From the NCBI GenBank assembly GCA_001421095.1, contig LIIK01000007.1, positions 23,324-59,851 of the forward strand: a stretch of DNA of 36,528 nt, in the 5' to 3' direction. Shown one piece after another: positions 15,245 through 23,870 of the stretch. How positions within the stretch are numbered: position 1 is the stretch's first letter; every line of letters begins with the position of its first letter. The DNA is from Candidatus [Bacteroides] periocalifornicus. Its GTDB lineage: Bacteria > Bacteroidota > Bacteroidia > Bacteroidales > CAJPTX01. The notes beneath the pieces are model-generated. The model ran no database searches and was not told the origin of the DNA. It saw only the letters and a program-made list of their open reading frames with translations. The position numbers were made by a program, and so were the translations under genes.

Positions 15245-17917
15245 CTACTCTTGCTCTGCCTCGTCGCTGGGTGCAGCTGCGGTGTTCGGCCTTATAGGCT
15301 CGCCAAATCGGAGCTTGCCCACCGTAAGGGTTGAGATCCGCTTGCCCTTGGCCCGGTAGCTCTTCACCCCGATGAACTGCTCAGCATCCACCTCCTCGGG
15401 CGGACGTGCAATGTGCTTTCCCGCAAAGGTTACCACCAGGCGTGGATAGGCATCCGCAGAGAGGCACTCCAGCCGCGATCCCTCATCCTCGGCGATGAAG
15501 CAGCGTAAGGCCTCGCCCGCCTCAAAGCTGCAGCGTTTGAGGTAGTAGTAGCCCTGCCCAGCATCGTAGTAGGCCACTGTGAATACCTCGCCGGGGTCGA
15601 ACTTCTTCACCAGAATCGGATGCTCGCCGAAACGCGTACTTGGGTCAGGCGGCAGCGTCTGGAACGTACCCTCGGCATACACGGCCAGCACGCAATCATT
15701 CTGCCCGAATTCGCCCAGGAGCTCCCCGCGCCCCTCAAAATTCAGCCGGTTCACGTCCCGGTCTATCCAGACCTTCCGGTCACCGAGCGTTGATACGCCC
15801 CGTTCTTTGATCTTCACGCTGCCTACAGGCTTCTTGGTGAGGATGTTCCCCAAGGCTGCACGCCCGCGGATAGCCAGCGTGGCGAAGTCGAAATCAAAGG
15901 CCGGGTTCTTCATCTTCAGCGGCACCACCAGGGATACCCGCACCACCTCCGCCTCCCCATTCGGGTTCACGCTCATGTAGAGGATGCTGCTGCCAGGGCT
16001 GCCCTGGGTGAGGTTATACTCCCTATCGCGTATGAGCGAGCCTATCGCGCAGCGTTTCACGTAGGTTACGCTATTACGCCCGTCGCGGTAGATCACGTTG
16101 TAGGTGGTCCGCCCATCGGCACGGTTGTACACTCCTATGTGGAGAATATCCTTATCGAAGAATTTTTTCCCTGCTACCGGGGTTATCATGTACCGCCCGC
16201 TGCGGAGTATCACCAGCACATCGTCTATGTCTGAGCATTCGCCCACGTACTCCGCATCCTTAAGCTCCGTGCCGAAGAACCCGTCCTTCCGGTCCACGTA
16301 GAGCTTCTTGTTGGCCGCCACCACCCGCGTAGCCAGTATCTCCTCAAAGTTCACCACCTCGGTGCGCCGGGGGAACGCAGCGCCGTACTCCTTGCCCAGC
16401 CGTTTGAAATGCCGTATGGTGTAACCCGTTATATCGGCCAGATCATCCTGCACGGCCTGCATTTCCTGCTCTGTTTTCCTTATCAGCTCATCGGCCCGGT
16501 GGGAGTCGTAGAGCGAGAAACGCATCACCTTGATCTCGGTAAGCCGAACGATGTCATCCTTCACGAGCGGACGCCGCAGCAGGTGTACAAAGGGCTGTAG
16601 GTGCTCTTCAATGGTCTGCAGCACGGCTTCTTTTGTCTTGCATACTTTGATAAACTCGTAGATGCTGTTCTCAATGAATATGCGTTCGAGCGAGGCGAAG
16701 TGCCAGGTGTCCTCCAGCTCCTTGAGGCGGGTACGGAGCACGTCGGCCAGCAGATCGCGAGTCCTGTCCACCGAGGCGCGCAGTATGTCGCTCACCCCTA
16801 GGAACAGGGGCTTCTCGCCATCAATGACGCAGGCGCTAGGCGACACCGTAACCTCGCAGTCGGTGAATATGTAGAGCGCGTCGATGGTCTTATCGGGCGA
16901 CACGTCTGGCGCGAGGTGCAGCACTATCTCCGCATTGGCCGCGGTGTTGTCCTCTACCCTCTTCACCCGGATCTTGCCCTCGTCGTTCGCCTTTCGAATC
17001 GATTCAATGAGGGTAGCCGTGGTCTTAGTGAAGGGGATCTCGGTGATGGTAAGGGTCTTCTTGTCAGTTTTCTGAATCCTTGCCCTGATCTTCACCCTCC
17101 CCCCGCGCTGCCCGTCGGCGTACCGCGCGCAGTCTACCAGCCCGCCCGTGGGGAAATCGGGAAGTAGCGAGAATTCTTGCCCTTTGAGGTAGGCCACGGC
17201 GGCCTCCACAATCTCGTTGAAATTATGCGGGAAGATGAAGGTGGAGACCCCAACAGCGATCCCAGTAGCCCCCTGCGCCAACAGGAGGGGGAATTTGGCG
17301 GGCAGCGTTACGGGCTCCTGGTTTCGCCCATCGTAGCTCTTCGTCCATTCGGTGTTCTTGGGGTCGAACACCACATCGAGCGCGAATTTGGTGAGCCGCG
17401 CCTCTATGTAGCGTGGTGCGGCAGCGCCATCGCCCGTGAGGATATTGCCCCAGTTGCCCTGCGGGTCTATGAGCAGATCCTTCTGCCCAAGCTGCACGAG
17501 CGCGCTACCGATGGAGGCATCGCCGTGCGGATGGTACTGCATGGTGTGCCCTATGATGTTGGCCACCTTGTGGTACCAGCCATCCTCGAGGGTCTTCATG
17601 GAGTGGAGTATGCGCCGCTGCACGGGTTTTAGCCCATCGGCCAGGTTGGGGATGGCGCGCTCCAGCACTACGTATGAGGCGTAGTCCAGAAACCAATCCT
17701 TATACATCCCCGTGAGGGCGTGCACCGGGAGGGCGGGATCTGCCAGCCGCTGCAAGAAGGCCTGCACAGCCCGCTTACCCTGGGGTGAAGAGGCGGCGGC
17801 TTTGCTCTGCCCATCCGTACCCGACGACTCCCCCTCCTCTAGGCTTTGCGTATCAGCCGATAGCTCCTCGCCTGGCCCCTCGGGTGTCTCCATCCCTTCC
17901 GTATTCTCCAAATCCAT
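15245..17917 (-). CDS. parC: Type IIA topoisomerase subunit A (topoisomerase IV ParC type)
   Basis: DNA-cleaving subunit of a type IIA topoisomerase that separates daughter chromosomes. An acidic low-complexity tail (1-50) precedes the winged-helix and tower domains. The catalytic tyrosine is Y170 (AAAPRYIEARL) and the HPHGD segment is at 129-133. The C-terminal beta-propeller (about 560-880) has no GyrA box (QRRGGKG), which favours ParC over GyrA. At 890 residues it fits the Bacteroidota family annotated as gyrase/topoisomerase IV subunit A. At the quinolone positions it has A134 and S138 rather than Ser and an acidic residue. parE is not visible. Related repeat arrays lie on both sides. Confidence 0.9.
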   Translation of the reverse strand: MDLENTEGMETPEGPGEELSADTQSLEEGESSGTDGQSKAAASSPQGKRAVQAFLQRLADPALPVHALTGMYKDWFLDYASYVVLERAIPNLADGLKPVQRRILHSMKTLEDGWYHKVANIIGHTMQYHPHGDASIGSALVQLGQKDLLIDPQGNWGNILTGDGAAAPRYIEARLTKFALDVVFDPKNTEWTKSYDGRNQEPVTLPAKFPLLLAQGATGIAVGVSTFIFPHNFNEIVEAAVAYLKGQEFSLLPDFPTGGLVDCARYADGQRGGRVKIRARIQKTDKKTLTITEIPFTKTTATLIESIRKANDEGKIRVKRVEDNTAANAEIVLHLAPDVSPDKTIDALYIFTDCEVTVSPSACVIDGEKPLFLGVSDILRASVDRTRDLLADVLRTRLKELEDTWHFASLERIFIENSIYEFIKVCKTKEAVLQTIEEHLQPFVHLLRRPLVKDDIVRLTEIKVMRFSLYDSHRADELIRKTEQEMQAVQDDLADITGYTIRHFKRLGKEYGAAFPRRTEVVNFEEILATRVVAANKKLYVDRKDGFFGTELKDAEYVGECSDIDDVLVILRSGRYMITPVAGKKFFDKDILHIGVYNRADGRTTYNVIYRDGRNSVTYVKRCAIGSLIRDREYNLTQGSPGSSILYMSVNPNGEAEVVRVSLVVPLKMKNPAFDFDFATLAIRGRAALGNILTKKPVGSVKIKERGVSTLGDRKVWIDRDVNRLNFEGRGELLGEFGQNDCVLAVYAEGTFQTLPPDPSTRFGEHPILVKKFDPGEVFTVAYYDAGQGYYYLKRCSFEAGEALRCFIAEDEGSRLECLSADAYPRLVVTFAGKHIARPPEEVDAEQFIGVKSYRAKGKRISTLTVGKLRFGEPIRPNTAAAPSDEAEQE

Positions 17918-17940
17918 AGCCTGTGTTCAGAATTCCGGGG

Positions 17941-17948
17941 CAAAGGTA
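17941..17948 (-). promoter_or_regulatory. Bacteroidota-type -7 box (TACCTTTG) of parC
   Basis: TACCTTTG preceded by a T-rich run ends 23 bp before the parC start codon and matches TAnnTTTG. Confidence 0.75.
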
Positions 17949-17981
17949 GGAAAAAAAGGAAAAACGCCAGCCCCTAGGGGG

Positions 17982-18053
17982 TAATCGCAACGAGTGGTGG
18001 AATAATCGCGACGGAGAGGTTCTTTAACGCAGCGCGGCACGCCACGTCGCTAC
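17982..18053. repeat. Short TAATCGC array with palindromic core, 5' side of parC
   Basis: Three units start at 17982 (TAATCGC), 18003 (TAATCGC) and 18025 (TAACGC), steps 21 and 22 bp, and end in the core GCAGCGCGGCACGCC then ACGTCGCTAC (18029-18053). Same family and same orientation as the array at 15023-15200, so parC lies between direct copies. Confidence 0.8.
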
Positions 18054-18123
18054 AAGCGCAGAGCCGCATGGATGGGCGCACGCAAGGCTGGAGGATGTTT
18101 GTGGTAAAGGGCCCAGGAGGGAC

Positions 18124-18147
18124 GGGCAGGCAACTTTCGGCCTGCCC
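18124..18147. repeat. Small hairpin GGGCAGGC / GCCTGCCC
   Basis: 8-bp perfect stem (18124-18131 with 18140-18147), loop AACTTTCG. There is no T tract, so it is probably a repeat rather than a terminator. The half CGGGCAGGCAACTT also occurs, reverse-complemented, at 1384-1397 near clpX. Confidence 0.6.
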
Positions 18148-18203
18148 CTACGGCATATCAGCCTTGAGGTAGACCGTACCCGTGCGATTACAGACCGAGT
18201 GGT

Positions 18204-18325
18204 ATGCGCCGTACCTTCGCCGTACCAACCCCGTACCTGCGCCGCTGCATGTTCGGATTTCGCTAGCGAAATCCGAACATGCAGCGGCGCAGGTACGGGG
18301 TTGGTACGGCGAAGGTACGGCGCAT
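18204..18325. repeat. Hairpin repeat at the palindrome axis
   Basis: Each half has three CCGTACC units 11 bp apart (GTACC at 18211, 18222, 18233), then TGCGCCGCTGCAT and an inner 22-bp palindrome (18254-18275, core CGCTAGCG). It belongs to the family of 1645-1755. There the two sides differ in their internal 10-nt segments and flanks; here both sides match the right side of that copy (AGCGGCGCAGGTACGG outward to GGTACGGCGCAT). Confidence 0.88.
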
Positions 18326-18381
18326 ACCACTCGGTCTGTAATCGCACGGGTACGGTCTACCTCAAGGCTGATATGCCGTAG

Positions 18382-18405
18382 GGGCAGGCCGAAAGTTGCC
18401 TGCCC
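18382..18405. repeat. Small hairpin GGGCAGGC / GCCTGCCC, mirror copy
   Basis: Mirror of 18124-18147: 8-bp stem with loop CGAAAGTT. Confidence 0.6.
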
Positions 18406-18475
18406 GTCCCTCCTGGGCCCTTTACCACAAACATCCTCCAGCCTTGCGTGCGCCCATCCATGCGGCTCTGCGCTT

Positions 18476-18547
18476 GTAGCGACGTGGCGTGCCGCGCTGC
18501 GTTAAAGAACCTCTCCGTCGCGATTATTCCACCACTCGTTGCGATTA
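18476..18547. repeat. Short TAATCGC array with palindromic core, mirror copy
   Basis: Mirror of 17982-18053; the units appear here as GCGATTA on the plus strand, just upstream of the second parC promoter. Confidence 0.8.
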
Positions 18548-18580
18548 CCCCCTAGGGGCTGGCGTTTTTCCTTTTTTTCC

Positions 18581-18588
18581 TACCTTTG
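18581..18588 (+). promoter_or_regulatory. -7 box (TACCTTTG) of parC, mirror copy
   Basis: TACCTTTG, 23 bp before the ATG at 18612; mirror of 17941-17948. Confidence 0.75.
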
Positions 18589-18611
18589 CCCCGGAATTCT
18601 GAACACAGGCT

Positions 18612-21284
18612 ATGGATTTGGAGAATACGGAAGGGATGGAGACACCCGAGGGGCCAGGCGAGGAGCTATCGGCTGATACGCAAAGCCTAGAGGAGGGGGA
18701 GTCGTCGGGTACGGATGGGCAGAGCAAAGCCGCCGCCTCTTCACCCCAGGGTAAGCGGGCTGTGCAGGCCTTCTTGCAGCGGCTGGCAGATCCCGCCCTC
18801 CCGGTGCACGCCCTCACGGGGATGTATAAGGATTGGTTTCTGGACTACGCCTCATACGTAGTGCTGGAGCGCGCCATCCCCAACCTGGCCGATGGGCTAA
18901 AACCCGTGCAGCGGCGCATACTCCACTCCATGAAGACCCTCGAGGATGGCTGGTACCACAAGGTGGCCAACATCATAGGGCACACCATGCAGTACCATCC
19001 GCACGGCGATGCCTCCATCGGTAGCGCGCTCGTGCAGCTTGGGCAGAAGGATCTGCTCATAGACCCGCAGGGCAACTGGGGCAATATCCTCACGGGCGAT
19101 GGCGCTGCCGCACCACGCTACATAGAGGCGCGGCTCACCAAATTCGCGCTCGATGTGGTGTTCGACCCCAAGAACACCGAATGGACGAAGAGCTACGATG
19201 GGCGAAACCAGGAGCCCGTAACGCTGCCCGCCAAATTCCCCCTCCTGTTGGCGCAGGGGGCTACTGGGATCGCTGTTGGGGTCTCCACCTTCATCTTCCC
19301 GCATAATTTCAACGAGATTGTGGAGGCCGCCGTGGCCTACCTCAAAGGGCAAGAATTCTCGCTACTTCCCGATTTCCCCACGGGCGGGCTGGTAGACTGC
19401 GCGCGGTACGCCGACGGGCAGCGCGGGGGGAGGGTGAAGATCAGGGCAAGGATTCAGAAAACTGACAAGAAGACCCTTACCATCACCGAGATCCCCTTCA
19501 CTAAGACCACGGCTACCCTCATTGAATCGATTCGAAAGGCGAACGACGAGGGCAAGATCCGGGTGAAGAGGGTAGAGGACAACACCGCGGCCAATGCGGA
19601 GATAGTGCTGCACCTCGCGCCAGACGTGTCGCCCGATAAGACCATCGACGCGCTCTACATATTCACCGACTGCGAGGTTACGGTGTCGCCTAGCGCCTGC
19701 GTCATTGATGGCGAGAAGCCCCTGTTCCTAGGGGTGAGCGACATACTGCGCGCCTCGGTGGACAGGACTCGCGATCTGCTGGCCGACGTGCTCCGTACCC
19801 GCCTCAAGGAGCTGGAGGACACCTGGCACTTCGCCTCGCTCGAACGCATATTCATTGAGAACAGCATCTACGAGTTTATCAAAGTATGCAAGACAAAAGA
19901 AGCCGTGCTGCAGACCATTGAAGAGCACCTACAGCCCTTTGTACACCTGCTGCGGCGTCCGCTCGTGAAGGATGACATCGTTCGGCTTACCGAGATCAAG
20001 GTGATGCGTTTCTCGCTCTACGACTCCCACCGGGCCGATGAGCTGATAAGGAAAACAGAGCAGGAAATGCAGGCCGTGCAGGATGATCTGGCCGATATAA
20101 CGGGTTACACCATACGGCATTTCAAACGGCTGGGCAAGGAGTACGGCGCTGCGTTCCCCCGGCGCACCGAGGTGGTGAACTTTGAGGAGATACTGGCTAC
20201 GCGGGTGGTGGCGGCCAACAAGAAGCTCTACGTGGACCGGAAGGACGGGTTCTTCGGCACGGAGCTTAAGGATGCGGAGTACGTGGGCGAATGCTCAGAC
20301 ATAGACGATGTGCTGGTGATACTCCGCAGCGGGCGGTACATGATAACCCCGGTAGCAGGGAAAAAATTCTTCGATAAGGATATTCTCCACATAGGAGTGT
20401 ACAACCGTGCCGATGGGCGGACCACCTACAACGTGATCTACCGCGACGGGCGTAATAGCGTAACCTACGTGAAACGCTGCGCGATAGGCTCGCTCATACG
20501 CGATAGGGAGTATAACCTCACCCAGGGCAGCCCTGGCAGCAGCATCCTCTACATGAGCGTGAACCCGAATGGGGAGGCGGAGGTGGTGCGGGTATCCCTG
20601 GTGGTGCCGCTGAAGATGAAGAACCCGGCCTTTGATTTCGACTTCGCCACGCTGGCTATCCGCGGGCGTGCAGCCTTGGGGAACATCCTCACCAAGAAGC
20701 CTGTAGGCAGCGTGAAGATCAAAGAACGGGGCGTATCAACGCTCGGTGACCGGAAGGTCTGGATAGACCGGGACGTGAACCGGCTGAATTTTGAGGGGCG
20801 CGGGGAGCTCCTGGGCGAATTCGGGCAGAATGATTGCGTGCTGGCCGTGTATGCCGAGGGTACGTTCCAGACGCTGCCGCCTGACCCAAGTACGCGTTTC
20901 GGCGAGCATCCGATTCTGGTGAAGAAGTTCGACCCCGGCGAGGTATTCACAGTGGCCTACTACGATGCTGGGCAGGGCTACTACTACCTCAAACGCTGCA
21001 GCTTTGAGGCGGGCGAGGCCTTACGCTGCTTCATCGCCGAGGATGAGGGATCGCGGCTGGAGTGCCTCTCTGCGGATGCCTATCCACGCCTGGTGGTAAC
21101 CTTTGCGGGAAAGCACATTGCACGTCCGCCCGAGGAGGTGGATGCTGAGCAGTTCATCGGGGTGAAGAGCTACCGGGCCAAGGGCAAGCGGATCTCAACC
21201 CTTACGGTGGGCAAGCTCCGATTTGGCGAGCCTATAAGGCCGAACACCGCAGCTGCACCCAGCGACGAGGCAGAGCAAGAGTAG
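18612..21284 (+). CDS. parC: Type IIA topoisomerase subunit A (ParC type), mirror copy
   Basis: Identical 890-residue mirror of the gene at 15245-17917: DNA-cleaving subunit with catalytic Y170 (AAAPRYIEARL), HPHGD at 129-133, atypical A134/S138 at the quinolone positions, C-terminal propeller without a GyrA box. Reads away from the axis here. Probably the same physical gene as the left copy. Confidence 0.9.
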   Translation: MDLENTEGMETPEGPGEELSADTQSLEEGESSGTDGQSKAAASSPQGKRAVQAFLQRLADPALPVHALTGMYKDWFLDYASYVVLERAIPNLADGLKPVQRRILHSMKTLEDGWYHKVANIIGHTMQYHPHGDASIGSALVQLGQKDLLIDPQGNWGNILTGDGAAAPRYIEARLTKFALDVVFDPKNTEWTKSYDGRNQEPVTLPAKFPLLLAQGATGIAVGVSTFIFPHNFNEIVEAAVAYLKGQEFSLLPDFPTGGLVDCARYADGQRGGRVKIRARIQKTDKKTLTITEIPFTKTTATLIESIRKANDEGKIRVKRVEDNTAANAEIVLHLAPDVSPDKTIDALYIFTDCEVTVSPSACVIDGEKPLFLGVSDILRASVDRTRDLLADVLRTRLKELEDTWHFASLERIFIENSIYEFIKVCKTKEAVLQTIEEHLQPFVHLLRRPLVKDDIVRLTEIKVMRFSLYDSHRADELIRKTEQEMQAVQDDLADITGYTIRHFKRLGKEYGAAFPRRTEVVNFEEILATRVVAANKKLYVDRKDGFFGTELKDAEYVGECSDIDDVLVILRSGRYMITPVAGKKFFDKDILHIGVYNRADGRTTYNVIYRDGRNSVTYVKRCAIGSLIRDREYNLTQGSPGSSILYMSVNPNGEAEVVRVSLVVPLKMKNPAFDFDFATLAIRGRAALGNILTKKPVGSVKIKERGVSTLGDRKVWIDRDVNRLNFEGRGELLGEFGQNDCVLAVYAEGTFQTLPPDPSTRFGEHPILVKKFDPGEVFTVAYYDAGQGYYYLKRCSFEAGEALRCFIAEDEGSRLECLSADAYPRLVVTFAGKHIARPPEEVDAEQFIGVKSYRAKGKRISTLTVGKLRFGEPIRPNTAAAPSDEAEQE

Positions 21285-21634
21285 AGCACCCCGACAGCAT
21301 TACACGGGTTTTGCGAGGGCTGGTTTTAGTAGCGACGTGGCGCGCCGCGTCGCGATGAGGGTACACCGCTCGCGATTAAGGCATCCCGCCCCGTTCAGGG
21401 CTGGGCTGTTTTTAGTAGCGACGTGGCGTGCCGCGTTGCGATTAAGGCACCCCGCGTTGCGATTAGGGCCCTCGATTCGCGATTAAGATACCCGCGTCGC
21501 GATTAAGTGTTCTCCCATATTATTTAAGCGCGAACATAAAAGCCGGTTTCTACGTTACAAGGGCAGGGTGGAGGGCGTGGAATGAATGTTGGGTTGGCGT
21601 TCTTTGCTCTCGCCCCTAGCAAATCAGAATCAGC
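21285..21634. other. 350-bp intergenic region parC-dapF, mirror copy
   Basis: Mirror of 14895-15244; mostly the repeat array at 21329-21506, then a repeat-free stretch before dapF. Confidence 0.65.
21329..21506. repeat. TAATCGC unit array with two palindromic cores, mirror copy
   Basis: Mirror of 15023-15200. On this strand it reads GTAGCGACGTGGCGCGCCGC, then GCGATTAAG-type units. Confidence 0.85.
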
Positions 21635-22447
21635 ATGCTATCTATTCCCTTTGAGAAATACCAAGGCGCAGGGAACGATTTCGTGGTCCTACCGCCAGAG
21701 TCCGCTTCGCTTCTCCCCCATGATTCCCAGGGGCTAATTAGCCATGAGGCGGTAGCACGGCTGTGCGATAGGCACTTCGGCGTGGGGGCCGATGGGCTGA
21801 TGGTGATCTACCCGGGCGACGGTGATAGGATGCCGCGGATGGAGTTCTACAATGCAGATGGCTACCCTGCCCAAATGTGCGGGAATGGGGCGCGGTGCGC
21901 CATACTCTACGCGCAGGATAACAGGCTCTTTGGCGAGGAGATCGGCCTGCAAACATCGCTGGGCGTACTGCGTGGGAGAATACCCGAGGAGCGTAGAATC
22001 GCGGTGCAGATGCCCGATGTCAGCGAGATTCGGGAGGAGGGGAGTACCGGCGGCTTGGTGCTGAATACCGGGGTACCCCACCTAACGCTTGAGGTAGCCG
22101 ACCTGGATGATTCAGCATTAATGGCAACCCTAGCCCCCGCCTTGCGCCGGGATGTGGAGCGCGGCACGGGAGGGGTGAATGTGGACTTTTACACGGAAGA
22201 TGCTGGGCATTACGCAGTACGGACCTACGAGCGGGGAGTGGAGGGCGAGACGTTGGCCTGCGGCACTGGCGCGGTGGCCGTGGCGCTTTCGGTAGCCTAT
22301 CGCGATGAAGGCGTGAGGTCGCCCGTGGCGCTGCGTCCACGAGGGGGGATGCTTGCGGTATACTTCCGTCGGGCTGGGCGGGGCTTTCAGGATATTTGGC
22401 TCGAGGGACCGGCTCAGCGGGTATACAACGGCTATTTTTTCTGGTAG
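21635..22447 (+). CDS. dapF: Diaminopimelate epimerase, mirror copy
   Basis: Identical 270-residue mirror of 14082-14894: LL- to meso-diaminopimelate epimerase with catalytic C82 (MCGNGARC) and C209 (LACGTGA). Followed after 60 bp by htrA. Confidence 0.95.
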   Translation: MLSIPFEKYQGAGNDFVVLPPESASLLPHDSQGLISHEAVARLCDRHFGVGADGLMVIYPGDGDRMPRMEFYNADGYPAQMCGNGARCAILYAQDNRLFGEEIGLQTSLGVLRGRIPEERRIAVQMPDVSEIREEGSTGGLVLNTGVPHLTLEVADLDDSALMATLAPALRRDVERGTGGVNVDFYTEDAGHYAVRTYERGVEGETLACGTGAVAVALSVAYRDEGVRSPVALRPRGGMLAVYFRRAGRGFQDIWLEGPAQRVYNGYFFW

Positions 22448-22507
22448 GCGCAATATTCGTAAACTTACGCCCGTTACTAATTTCACAGTGGCACAGGGCG
22501 CACTAGA

Positions 22508-23647
22508 ATGCAACGAAAAGATATGCGTAGCAGGGGCTTAGTGGTATGGGTGGTTATCCTGTCCCTCCTGATGGGGGCGGTAGGCGGTTGGCTGTTCTCA
22601 CGGTTTGGGGAGAGGATGCCCAAGGCCCTTTTCCAAACGGCAGCGGATTCTGCGGCCACACCTCCAGCAGCACGAAAACGGCTGGCTTTTGAAAGCGATT
22701 TCATCAATGCGGCTGCCGTTGCTTCGCCCTCCGTCGTCCACGTGCGCACCCGCTCCTACGTGGAGGAGGTGAATCCCTATCGGGGGTCGATTATCGAATT
22801 CTTCTTCGGGCCACAGCCTAACGTGCGCCGGCCGGTGGAGGCCACAGGCTCTGGCGTGGTGGTGGCGCGCGATGGCTATATAGTAACCAATAACCACGTG
22901 GTGGCGAATGCCCGTGCCATAGAGGTTACGCTGACCGATGGGCAAAGCTACCGTGCCCAGCTGGTGGGGACTGACCCGCTTACCGACCTGGCCATGCTCA
23001 AGGTTACCCCTAAGGCCCCTATTCCAGCCATAGAGCTCGGGCACTCTGATAGCCTGCAGGTGGGGAGCTGGGTGCTGGCTGTGGGTAACCCCTTCAACCT
23101 GCAGAATACGGTGACCGCGGGCATTGTGAGTGCTACGGCACGCACGCTGAATCACCAGACCAATAGGCCGAGCCTAGAGGCTTTCATCCAGATAGATGCT
23201 GCGGTAAACCCTGGCAACAGTGGGGGGGCGCTGGTGGATCTGCAGGGGCAGCTGGTGGGTATCAACACCGCAATAGCCTCGCCCACTGGTAGTTTTACGG
23301 GGTATGCCTTCAGTATCCCCGAGACGCTGGTGCGAAAGTTTATAAACGATATGCTGGTGTACGGCAAGGTGCGCCGCACTCAGCTGGGTGTGCAGGTTAC
23401 CGAGGCCAATAGCAATGGGCGGGGCGAGGCGCGTGGGGTTCAGGTGGTGCGTGTACTCTCCAATAGCAATGCGGAGGCCGCGGGGGTGCAGGAGGGCGAT
23501 GTGATAGTATCGGTGAATGGGAAGTCGATAGACACGCCTAGCCAGCTCACCGAGCGGGTGGGGATCGCGGCGCCAGGCGATACGGTGGTGCTTGCGCTGC
23601 GCCGCGGGGGAAATCTGCTGCAGCTGCAGGTGCCGATGGTGAAGTAG
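22508..23647 (+). CDS. HtrA/Deg-family serine protease, mirror copy
   Basis: Identical 379-residue mirror of 12882-14021: N-terminal anchor, triad H130-D160-S238, one PDZ domain; envelope quality-control protease. Confidence 0.93.
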   Translation: MQRKDMRSRGLVVWVVILSLLMGAVGGWLFSRFGERMPKALFQTAADSAATPPAARKRLAFESDFINAAAVASPSVVHVRTRSYVEEVNPYRGSIIEFFFGPQPNVRRPVEATGSGVVVARDGYIVTNNHVVANARAIEVTLTDGQSYRAQLVGTDPLTDLAMLKVTPKAPIPAIELGHSDSLQVGSWVLAVGNPFNLQNTVTAGIVSATARTLNHQTNRPSLEAFIQIDAAVNPGNSGGALVDLQGQLVGINTAIASPTGSFTGYAFSIPETLVRKFINDMLVYGKVRRTQLGVQVTEANSNGRGEARGVQVVRVLSNSNAEAAGVQEGDVIVSVNGKSIDTPSQLTERVGIAAPGDTVVLALRRGGNLLQLQVPMVK

Positions 23648-23870
23648 AATCCTCGTGGCATGCTGCCAAGCCTGGGGGGCGCTGCCCGGTTTGGGCCATT
23701 GCTCTGCGCGGTATGGCATTTGCGCACGTGGTGCTGCGGGCTAACCCCACTGGGGGGTAGGCTAGGGGAAAAGAAAAAGATTCCCGTGCTAGCGCAACAT
23801 TTCTGCGGAAAATACGTTAGAGCTAGGTGTAGGTAAATTCCGAAATAGTAACTAAAAAATATAACGGTTC

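Larger units (their letters stand above)
17918..18611. other. 694-bp centre of the palindrome between the two parC copies
   Basis: Only 347 bp are unique. Going inward from either parC copy: the parC promoter, a short TAATCGC array with one palindromic core, a 24-bp hairpin (18124-18147 and mirror 18382-18405) and the hairpin repeat around the axis. Open frames crossing the axis (18024-18347 and 18182-18505) are the same frame read from both strands and are not genes. Confidence 0.85.

Noticed and set aside
15245..17917. Calling the topoisomerase gyrA
   Set aside because: No GyrA-box motif in the C-terminal domain, and the HPHGDASIG segment is the Bacteroidota ParC type.
1..18264. tRNA, rRNA or riboswitch genes in the intergenic regions
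   Set aside because: Read through all gaps of the unique arm; no cloverleaf, CCA end or known riboswitch core recognised by eye. A covariance-model search would be needed to exclude small RNAs.
18204..18325. Hairpin telomere or replication origin at the axis
   Set aside because: The sequence alone would fit a telomere, but no telomere resolvase is visible and Bacteroidota are not known for linear chromosomes. The link to a dispersed repeat with a right-right junction favours an artefact. Left as an alternative, not annotated.
18024..18505. Two overlapping 107-codon open frames across the axis (18024-18347 minus, 18182-18505 plus)
   Set aside because: They are the same frame seen from both strands of the palindrome and run through hairpin repeats; no family resemblance.
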